A DNA stretch of 64,000 nucleotides from Timema cristinae (Eukaryota; Arthropoda; Insecta; Phasmatodea; Timematidae): assembly GCA_039000515.1 (NCBI GenBank), contig JBCFYV010011135.1, positions 5,764,212 to 5,828,211 of the forward strand. The letters are read 5' to 3'. This document shows positions 54,883 through 64,000 of the stretch, piece after piece; the stretch's first letter is position 1, and each line of letters begins with the position of its first letter. The notes beneath the pieces were generated by a model that made no database searches, was not told the DNA's origin, and was given only the letters and a program-made list of their open reading frames with translations. The translations under genes were made by a program, and so were the position numbers.

Positions 54883-55289
54883 GTAAGTTATGTTTATACT
54901 TGACTGTCCCCATTCTGTTGACTTGGAGCAATAATTGCTACAACATTTTACTTTGTAATATGGAGTTTTCTTTTGATTAAAATATTTTTTATATTTACTA
55001 TAAAAAACAAGATTAGAGTTTTGTTTTTCTGTTTACCCTATTGGCTCATAAAGCATTCCTATCTAATAATAAAATCTGTTTAGACTGTATGTAGCGAGTA
55101 TGTATAGGATGAAGGGTAAATGATATCTATGAAGTTTAAGAAACATAAAAGTTTACAGGTTCAGCGTTTACTCAGGTCATGCTGCCTAGAATATATCATT
55201 ATAAATAAAAGTTATTTATTTATTTATTAATAATTTGTACCCGACTGTTAGCTTGAGAGTAGTTAATGAGACTAGTCAGTGGCAGTCAG
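54883..55289. other. Non-coding, nothing recognised
   Basis: AT-rich; (TTTA)n at ~55211-55226. Confidence 0.4.
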
Positions 55290-56510
55290 GTATGTGGGTG
55301 CATTTGTTGAAATTGCCTTTAGTAGCTTGTTTAAGAGATTCAGAAAAACTGTTTTTGGAATTAATGATTCTTTCACTCCTGGGTCTTTTTTCCCCACTTA
55401 ATTAAAATATCTCTCCATGCAATTTTCAATGGATGGAAAAACGCTACATTGAGTGGTTGAGTTATGTAAATCGAGTTTGGAGGCAAAAACAAACAAACAC
55501 TATTCTGTACCTTTCACACAATTTAATTGACACTATATAAAGATATGATGACTGGTTATTCCCAATTAGCACCTTCTTAACAGGCAAATTATTAAAATAG
55601 AGTATCACTAAGATCTCCACCCAGTCATCAAAACACCTCACATCAAACCAACCTGATGAAGTGAGGTTGTAACGAGCTCCTTTCACCCCACCAATAGTCC
55701 ATGAATCATATAAATGTTTTGAACGATATACCACATGTAGTGGTAAAAGGCATCTGTCCAGTAGCTAAAAACATCACCGAAGTGGCCGACGTGCTATGAT
55801 TCATAATTATCTAAAGATATTCCATACCACGTTTAGTGATGACTTTCCTTCTTCTAAATCATACTGCAAATTTGTTTCGACATAGTTTTTATTATTGGTT
55901 GCTTTAAAAGCGTATTTTGATCTTTAAAGAAACGTATTTTTATTAGAATTATATGTTGTGATGATTCTTCATTATTTTTACAACAATTAACAAAACAGAG
56001 ATTATTTACAAAACAAGACCCATTCGATTTACAATAATTAATGAGATTACCACCAGAATGCTACAATATACATTCTGGGTATGTAGGAGCGAATTACTAT
56101 ATTCTAACAGTTGCACATGATCAAGTTCTGTTTTGACACATTTGTTTAGAAATATCGTCTTTGTGACGCTTCAAAAATTAAGGGCAAATTCTCTGCCAGG
56201 AAAGTCATCCTTGAATTTTGATACTATTTTTTCACTTCTGTCAAGATAATTTTTTACCAGTACACATAGGTCTTAGGTATGTAATGGATATCCCTATTCA
56301 GAACATTTTATTAACCCATCAAGAGTAATCTTTTCAACCTCCGGACCTAAGACTATTTCCCCACCAAATGATTTTGTTCTTATCTTCTTCAAATGTCTAT
56401 ACATAATTATATGGTCAATATTAACCTTCTGCCTGCATCTCCTAGTGACACTACATTACCTACAGCTCCAATTGCTCCAGCCATTATAGCTTTATAAACT
56501 TTAAAAAAAT
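55290..56510 (-). pseudogene. Decayed pogo/Tigger-like (CENP-B-type DDE_1) transposase
   Basis: Fragments appear in the right order over three frames on the minus strand: an N-terminal piece near 56480 (MAGAIGAVGNVVSLGDAGR), KDDFPGREFALNF and KRHKDDIS (~56210-56160) like the CENP-B/HTH domain, then VYRSKHLYDSWTIGGVKGAR and SSGWFDVRCFDDWVEIL (ORF 55734-55462) of the catalytic domain, and PPNSIYITQPLNVAFFHPLK (~55475-55416), the region before the last catalytic acid. The acid position before VAFF reads asparagine here. Many stops and frameshifts. No terminal repeats recognised. Confidence 0.7.
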
Positions 56511-58270
56511 AGATTTTTCCATGTGGGTATGGTTTATAGTGACGAGGCATGGTTTTTGATATTCACCCCACATAACCTAAATAAGAATAGTGTTCAATGA
56601 AATAAAAACACAAATTTAATTAATTGATAATCAATGTGTATTCTGATTTAAATTATACTTTTTATTTTAAAGAGGAAACATAATTATTTAAGTGACATAT
56701 TGACTCCCATATTATATTATACCACTTTAAATGATAAAGTTATTTCCATTGATAAACATACAATAACAGTTCAAAAATAAAATTTGTCTTCTGGTCATAG
56801 ACAATGTAACTTAGTGGATTTGTTAAGAGAAAGAGTAGAAGTTAAAAAGCACAATGTGATAGGAGTTCCTAATATTTCAAAATAAGTTAATAATGGTATC
56901 TCAATATTTGTCTAGTTTTTGTTGCTATTCAACCCATTTTATGGTATATTACGTACGTTTATACATCAATCATGAAATTAAACTAAGCTGATGGTCACTT
57001 AGAGAAACGCCGCATCCCCTTTCTCGATGATGGCCAGATATACCGGGAAACAAACGATTGAAGGTGTAATAAAAAAATATTATTGTTATATTTTTATGTA
57101 TTGTATAAATTATTATATTCTTTGTGTCTAATATTATTGTCCTCTGCATATTGTTAACATAACAACAGTTAAAATCAAGATGTATAAAGATTGTGTTTTT
57201 GTTGGGCGCCACCCCTAGTATCTAGGAGAAAAATAATAATTAAAAGAAAAAAAAAGAAAATTTTACCTCAGTTCAGTCAGTGGCACTACGACTCATAATA
57301 CTCGAGACCACTGGGTAAAACTTAAAACTAAAACATGAAAAATTCAGATAAAATGGTTTGTTGGAACAAAATGTAATTTAAACAATAAAAAAATAAATGT
57401 ATAAAATAACAATTGTTGGCACTTTTATGGATTTATTATTGTTTTCCCCTTTACCACATCCCAAACCTACCTATGGAATTCCGGGTAATTATAATTTTAA
57501 TTTAACAAAGTATAGAACAGTATTGTTGAGACAAAACAAAAAAAAAAAGAATATATAACAAAATTAATAATTAATAATTAGACATAAAATGAAATGTTAA
57601 TTAATTCTCTACATTAGTCTGTCTTTCTGAAAGTAAATGAATTCTGATTTTTATAGGAGAAACAAAAAAAAATGATAATAATTATTTATAGTTGAACTGT
57701 TGGTTTGACCTCATCCCTAAATTATTCCATATTGACACCAACTTCAGAGATTTGTTACACTTTAGTAATTCGAATTCTTACGCAATTTGAGAACGAAAAT
57801 AAACAATCTAGTTCTTGTACACACACTTAGCTTTCCATTTTACCACGTGTACTTTAATTCCCAACCTTTAATTCACTTTAAAATAATTTTAATTCGGAGC
57901 TCCACAGATTTGGCTCCATCCTAAAACCACTCAGAAGAAGAAGACCTCGTCTCTTATAAAAAATCTTCCAAAACCAAATTTAAAAAGGTTCTATTCTTTA
58001 CTTCCCAGTCCAAAGAGAAAACCAATATAAATATATATATAAAACCAAAAGATAAAACGTTGGCTATGGACGAGAGATAAAATCAAATAAAATGCAGGTT
58101 TAACATAAATATTGAACTGTATGCTAATGAAAGTGAACAGTGTTTTTTTCTTAAAGAATTAAATGTTTATTTCTATCTGTCAGAATTGAAAAACGCGATT
58201 GTTTTGAGTTATTTACATCGAGCTTTGGTTCTTCTTTTACGAACAGATCCGCTACTCACTTGTTTGATAG
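56511..58270. other. Non-coding AT-rich DNA
   Basis: Poly-A/T-rich sequence, no gene. The tiny ORF at 56970-57212 is chance. Confidence 0.45.
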
Positions 58271-58273
58271 AAC

Positions 58274-58283
58274 TGCGCATGCG
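58274..58283 (+). promoter_or_regulatory. NRF-1-like motif TGCGCATGCG
   Basis: Lies 67-76 bp upstream of ATG 58350. AAACATGGCTGAC (~58294), a YY1-like sequence, follows. Together they suggest a TATA-less housekeeping-type promoter. Confidence 0.45.
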
Positions 58284-58349
58284 TTGAAATCAAACATGGC
58301 TGACGTTCATTATAAATAAGTCAACAGACTTGTTAACGGGATAATTAAA

Positions 58350-58363
58350 ATGTTTAATAAAAG
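58350..58363 (+). CDS. Candidate first coding exon of a plus-strand host gene
   Basis: ATG 58350, four codons plus two bases, then GTAAGG. The two leftover bases join in phase with the exon at 63525. An earlier short ATG frame (ATGGCTGACG..., ~58296, 7 codons) would act as a uORF. Supported by promoter motifs, donor consensus and phase only. Confidence 0.35.
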
Positions 58364-59719
58364 GTAAGGGTTCTTCTTTAAATCAAAATTCCTTATTTAG
58401 ATTATTTAAAACAATGTGTTACGTTGTTCCTTCCGTCCTTTTATTTAATTTAATAGATGTAAATAGTATTATTATTCAGGCCGGCAACCAGCGTGTGGCC
58501 TTAACTTCGAAGTGCTTAAATTCACGCGAAAATAAATTGGAAATTGTTCACAAAAAGTAGACAACATAGGGAAATACAAGGTAGGGTGGCAAATAACGTT
58601 ACAAAGGAATAAAGAGTGAGACCAGCTGGCTTGTTGGTAGGTCTGAGAAAGAACTGCTAGCTGTAAGATATAAGTGCTGCCACCTCAACTATAATTAACA
58701 TTATATTTGTTGCAAAATCTTCTAATTATTTGTTATTACTTGATTTGACCTCTTATTTTATTTATTCCCTTTTTAATTTTAGAGAAGCATTGCTTCCCTG
58801 GCTCTCATTTAATAAATACCATTGGTTGGCCACCAAGTGTGCTCGTGCTGCAGTTTCAATTATAAAAGTTGTAGTGTCTTTCCATCTTAAAATTTGATAA
58901 CATACTTTAATTGACCCACATAAATTAAATCTGAAGCCTTCCAGGAAAATTGATTAGAATAATATCCAGAATTAGTTTTTTGAAAACAGTATATTATAAT
59001 CCAATATCATTTTGTAAATTTACTAACTGCTGTTAAAATTTGAAGCTTCACAATCTCGCCTTAGTGGTGCTTAATGTACCATCACTAGCGCTATAATTGT
59101 TAAAACATGTGGTTCTATTGTTTGAAAGAAATTTTTATTAGCCATCGAGGTTTATTTGACTCAATGTGGTATTATGATTTAAATGTTTGTGTTTTTGTAT
59201 AAAAAATCTAAAACTTATATAATTATTATTCCACCAGGTTTATATCAACGGATATGTCTATACATCTTTGGAAAAGATGTTTACTAAGTGCTGTAATAAG
59301 GACGAACATATATTTTCAACATAAAGCCATATTTAATTTCTGTAGAAAATCATATCCAACTTCATGTAGTAAATTACATTTTATGGTTATCAATTCAAAC
59401 CAATTGTGTACTTCGAATTTTAACTATTATTTTGAAAAAAGGTCTGTAATTGTTTTAAAATTATAGTGGGTTTGTAATTTTTATGTACTCTTAATTTATC
59501 AGAACGTCTGCTTGTTTCATTTACAAAAACATGCAATGTCTGGGGCTACTTTGGGAAGGTTAGTTTTTTATTAAATGTATTTTGACACCAGTTTCGAAAC
59601 ACACTGAACAAACTTTAATGGTAGACAGAGAAGACTAAAAACTTTTTTGTTAATAAATGTGCCCTATGTCTTCCAATACCGCCTTTTGGTGCTAGAGGGT
59701 GCTCTAGGTGCTGTAAAGG

Positions 59720-59838
59720 TGTGAAATTGCTGTAAATAAAAATGTGGTTCACCCTTCCTGTGTTTCATTAATGTGCTCTAGGTACATTAATGAAAGACAG
59801 GAAGGGTGAACCACATTTTTATTTATAGCAATTTCACA
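59720..59838. repeat. 55-bp inverted repeat (hairpin)
   Basis: Left arm 59720-59774 and right arm 59784-59838 pair almost perfectly around the 9-base loop GCTCTAGGT. Resembles a small foldback/MITE remnant; flanks show GGTGCTCTAGGTGCTG-type near-repeats. Confidence 0.75.
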
Positions 59839-60576
59839 CGTTTAGAGCAGTTACGGGTGCAAACGCGCTAGTATTTGGTTGCTAGGCATATGTCATGGTA
59901 CCGATACAATCTTACAGCAGCTCTTCTATTTCCATTGGCAGCCCCATGTGCTAGATGAATGTCAGCCATCTCAAAATCCATGTTACACGCACAACGTCTG
60001 TGCAGGGTGTCTACTATACGTGAAAATCTGAGAAAACTTTAATTAGCTGGGAATTCGAAGTGGTCGGGAAAAACGGGAATAAGTCAGGAATTTGGTAAAT
60101 TACAAAAAAAGAAAAAAATCAGGGAAAATGTTGTTTTACTCAAAATATGACATCTATAATAATTATTACGGTAAATCAGTAAATTACAATGTGATTCAAA
60201 TTTTTTTTGTTTGTAGCTGTGTAATATTTTATATAATTCCTAGTAAACTATGTTAATACAATTTAAAAAAAAAATGTTTATTTCAATTTTAAAACTTAAT
60301 TAGCCTATTCATAAAAATGATTTAATAAAAACACATGGTGTGGGGGGGAGGGGGGGGGAAGAAGGTTGTGACATACTCTTTAGTCAAGAATTCTAGGAAA
60401 TGATCAGGGGAAAAGTCAGGAATTTCATTGGTTAAGTTGAGTAGGACACCATTCTGTGTTACAAACAAACCAAAGGGTGACATTTGCGGACATACATTCA
60501 TTAACGGAAAAGGTTTGTTCTAGTTGTTCCTAGCTCCCATTAAAGCTTGTAGGGTTACACGAGTTTCAAATCACTA

Positions 60577-60666
60577 TCTACAGCTCATTGGGTAACTTAG
60601 TGTGTAGGCCTATGCTTTATGACACCGGGTCTAGGGTTTGATTTCCTTCAGCTATAAACATTTTTT
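60577..60666 (+). repeat. Degenerate tRNA-like element
   Basis: AGCTCATTGGGTAACTTAGTG followed by AGGGTTTGATTTCC (box-B-like) and, shortly after, T6. Probably a fragment of another tRNA-derived SINE. Confidence 0.3.
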
Positions 60667-62353
60667 ACAAGAAATATCCACACAGCTCTCTGTGAGTACC
60701 TAGCAGTACACTGCTCTAGTTCCGGTGACGTTACTCGGTAATGTCGCTACTACAGTTAATACTCCAACCTGTACTGGTACCACAGACCAAATTAGGATTG
60801 ATTAGTTAATAGCCATCAAACAAACAATAATTTAAAACAGCCTCAACCAAATAAGATTTTTGCTCCAACAATGTTGCCATCAGCAAATTCAGGTCTGATA
60901 AACTATTTGTTTATCTTTCCCTATAATGTTTCACCAATTATTGGAAAATTACTTTATGTTTATGTTTTTTACATTACCAATGGGGCTGAAATCAATTCTA
61001 GGTAGGTACAGTACTTAATTGCACCAATTAATCATAGATTTATACATTGATATTCATGATTAACATTCTTTGCTTAAGTAGTAAAGTGAAATTTCCAGAA
61101 TATCCATTTTAATCCCAACTACAAAAGTATCAAAGGTTAACAACTCATTGTTCATCCATCATTAGATATAATCGGGACCCAGATTTTGAAGACACCTTTT
61201 TTTATTTTGCATCATCATAGTTAATGCTCATATTAAGTACATTCACGCTGTTTACGATACCTTGGTTGTAAAAAATGTATATTTTTTTAGGTCATTTTGA
61301 AATTTTAAGTCATATTTTCTTGGTTGTTTGAGTTAGTCATAAATGCATTTATTACAACTCTTTGTTCATAAATATATATCATTTTTTGAAAATGTAAAGT
61401 AACTTTTTAGAATTATTTTGTCCTTTTATTGATAATTTTTTAGGTCATCATATAGCCACATGCTATAACATTAGATACTAATAATTTCACATTTTTTAAA
61501 GCAAACTCTCCAAGAGTATTATCAGTTTCTTTTACTGTAGACTGCGTTATAACCGAATCAATTTTATTGATAAACCCAAGTTTTATGCATTGACCTACAA
61601 ATATTACTCTATATGAGGTGTCATATGTACACTGGGGTGGAGTGAAAAAATGTATATTTTTAGTTAAAATGTCTAATAGCGATATAAACTTGCCTTTTAC
61701 TAATGTAATGAACTGACTAAAACATCAAAGCAATCAGAAAACCCGCAAACGGATTGAAGTTTAATACATTTATGATTTTTTTTTAAATTTCTTCGATAAA
61801 TTTCTGAAGACAATAATAATTTTTTGAATACAAATTTCTAACAAAGATAAAAATAAACGTTTGACTATTGTTGTCAATTGACAAAAATATCAAATCAAAC
61901 AAATAATTATTTGAGGTGCCACAAATAGGTTGAAATTTTTACTTTTTGTGGTTTTTGCACATCTTCTACATTTTTTAAATTTTTGGCTAATAATTTATTT
62001 TTACCTAAACATTTAACTGTGATATTCTTTGTTCCATCAATGTCATACATAAAGTGACAAGTAGTTGCATAGCTGAGGTATAGTGCGACCTTGAACAAGC
62101 TGTGACAAGGGCCCCTTAGTAGGCAGGGAGGGATAACTCCAAGCTAGACTCCAGTCGGTTGTTTTCTGAGCTTCATGTTGTGATGTGGTACTACAATTCC
62201 AATGTGAAAATGTCTCATTTAAGTTGTTTTTTCATCTAGTTTTTCTTTTTGTATAATAGACTAAAGTTTTTTATTATTAATTTAGCACCGTGTGTAACTA
62301 ACCGTTCGGGCTATACGCTGTACAGACAATAGTGTTATTTTCTTTTATGTACA

Positions 62354-62611
62354 TCTTGCAACAGTAAAGTAAAAATGACAATGGCAAAAACAGTACAGAT
62401 CTTGCAGATGATTATAAAGTATCATGATAGATACAGAAATATTTTAAGATCAAAAAATAGAAAAGGAACTAAAGCTTTTGAATTAAATTTGATTTTGTTT
62501 AAGAATGATAGTAAACATCTTTTTGAGATCGCTGCATGCAAATTTTGTATTATTTTTATTGAACTTATCCTATTCAAAGGGCTAGATGAAATATTAAAAA
62601 TTGAAAATTGA
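62354..62611 (+). pseudogene. Coding fragment with LFEIAACK motif
   Basis: ORF from ATG 62375 follows a possible acceptor (CATCTTGCAACAG at ~62361). Residues 1-55 (ILQMIIKYHDRYRNILRS, KGTKAFELNLILF, KHLFEIAACK) look like a conserved N-terminal segment I associate with repeated transposon-related insect proteins carrying an AACKC motif. After AACK the ORF continues as hydrophobic AT-derived sequence, so the fragment seems truncated or frameshifted. Identification is from memory and tentative. Confidence 0.3.
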
Positions 62612-63524
62612 CAAATAATTTAACTACAGGAGAGCAGCCATTTTTATTTGATGACATATCACTATATTACAGAAAATTACCATCCATAGTCCACGTATGT
62701 ATTATATATCGATTGTTTAGAATCGATTCATGTATTCTGACAGTCTCACTTAACTTTGACTTCTACTAAAAAAGGTTGTCAAATGTCAAAGTTGTTAAGT
62801 TCTCTCACCACTGTCATAATTTCAGGTCGTATTATATTCGAGACCATTTATTTTTCATGTAGAACATCTCGAAATGTTAGGGTCTTATTATATTTGGGGT
62901 CATACTATATTCAGTTCCTTACAGTATATTTACAATTAGCTGGCATTTAAGTGAAATGGCAACTAATTTAATATGAGAGATAATCAATTACTACCTATTT
63001 TGAATGTTACCGTTTTGTTTAGTTTGTTTTATTGAGAGCTAAGAATTCAAATAGCGAGAATCATAATATTAGATCGATTCTCAATTCTTTCAATAACAGT
63101 AAAAATCTAGGTTATTGAGGTATCGAGGAATCAAGTTTGACAGCTCTAATTTAAATAATAAATAGAAGACAAAGGAGGAACCCCATCTACATAGATTTAA
63201 AGCCTTTGAATACCCCCTGGGGGAGCCAGTAGACTTCCCAGTTTCCCTCCAGGCCTCCTCGTCATACAAGTCTCTTTAAAAACCCTATGCACCACTTACA
63301 TTTTTACAATATGACTGAATTTATTCTTAATGGACTTTCTGAGACTAATTAGGTCACATTTAAAATAGAGTATTGTATTGTGGTCTATTAACCTTTTTTT
63401 AAATTTAAAGTTCTCAAAATTACATCCCTGCTGATATTTTATGGCTTTCAAGAAATTCCTGTTTTAATTATTGTTGTTTGCCGAAATATCGCGGGGTCAA
63501 CTAATGCTCACTTTGGTTATGCAG

Positions 63525-63682
63525 ACATGTTGGCACCTACAAGGAAATGGTTCACAACTCTAGTCATGGCCATGCAAGAGGAGTTGAGAAAGCACTCCTC
63601 ATCCTGGAAAGGGATGTAAAACAGCTCAAAAGGATATTCAAAGCAGACTTGCATCACATCTTGCAGGATATATTGGTTCAAG
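63525..63682 (+). CDS. Candidate second exon of the plus-strand host gene
   Basis: 158-bp exon between TTGGTTATGCAG| and |GTACAG. The open frame uses one leading base and leaves one trailing base (phase 2 in, phase 1 out). The 52 complete codons encode a helical, charged segment (GVEKALLILERDVKQLKRIF, then HHILQDILVQ), heptad-like and possibly coiled coil. The leading base completes the codon left open by exon 1 at 58363. No family recognised. The gene would continue beyond the window. Confidence 0.45.
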
Positions 63683-64000
63683 GTACAGTGCATTCCTGTT
63701 ATTTGGGATACATCAGGACTAGATCACTTTGGCCCAAAGCGGCTGCCATAATTAAGTAAAATATTAACCTATGTGCTTAAAAACACATTCTAACAGAGCA
63801 AAAAGAGATGAATAAAATAAAAGGAATGTGTCATTTAAAGAAAGTACACTGTATTTAATTTATATTGGTACAACATTTTTTTAAAGAATAACTAATGCTT
63901 AACATAAACAACCAAATAATACACATATTTAAAATATAGGTACAGTAAAAATAATGACTGTCAAGTAAAGGTTTCATCTTAATAAGGGTTCTTAATTAAA
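63683..64000. other. Non-coding (intron continuation)
   Basis: AT-rich, no exon seen to the window end. Confidence 0.35.

Larger units (their letters stand above)
58364..63524 (+). other. Inferred ~5.2-kb first intron
   Basis: AT-rich sequence holding a hairpin at 59720-59838, a degenerate tRNA-like element at ~60577, a G-rich tract at ~60341-60358 and a coding fragment at 62375. No other exon is supported between the two candidates. Confidence 0.35.

Overview
This window looks like repeat-rich chromosomal DNA from an arthropod, most likely an insect. The evidence is a pentanucleotide TTAGG/TTGGG block (the arthropod telomere motif), AT-rich non-coding DNA, tRNA-derived SINEs with perfect target-site duplications, pogo-like and Ty3-type transposons, and a large Polinton/Maverick. 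Host coding sequence is sparse: only two candidate genes were found, each seen as two short exons whose splice phases fit.

Layout. 0.16-4.5 kb: a minus-strand Ty3-type retrotransposon with 188-bp LTRs, lacking its reverse-transcriptase core. 4.5-9.4 kb: AT-rich DNA with a 1-kb foldback whose arms each carry a hammerhead-ribozyme-like core, and a 42-bp minisatellite. About 9.4-24.6 kb: a nearly complete but decayed Polinton. On the minus strand it has an unknown 176-aa protein, a chromodomain integrase, a 247-codon conserved unknown, a fibre-like protein, a packaging ATPase and a protein-primed DNA polymerase. On the plus strand it has a phospholipase-A2/core protein, an adenain-type protease, the penton and hexon capsid proteins, and small ORFs. 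Shared tRNA-like modules lie in inverted orientation near its two ends. Several minus-strand genes have their own TATA-like box in a 30-50-nt gap.

25.07-41.3 kb: a telomere-like block abutting a ~160-bp satellite arranged in ~3.9-kb higher-order units. These units contain a putative 1.96-kb solo LTR, a second 1.95-kb insertion with a GTAA duplication and an intact empty site in the sister unit, and a 7.3-kb Ty3-type element (33.4-40.6 kb).

41.3-64 kb: mostly non-coding. It holds two SINEs, a DDE transposon with ~570-bp terminal inverted repeats (45.5-48.7 kb) lying in the intron of a candidate minus-strand host gene (exons at 49.5 and 44.5 kb), a decayed pogo/Tigger-like transposase (55.3-56.5 kb), and a candidate plus-strand host gene (exon 1 at 58.35 kb, exon 2 at 63.5 kb). 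Both host genes have an NRF-1-like GCGCATGCG motif upstream of their first exon.

The Polinton is the coherent system: replication (polymerase), integration (integrase), packaging (ATPase), maturation (protease) and a capsid set, so it is a viral genome integrated as a transposon. Its recognisable genes are broken, largely by in-frame stop codons with few frameshifts. Frame joins and exon links here were made by eye and have not been checked with alignment software.
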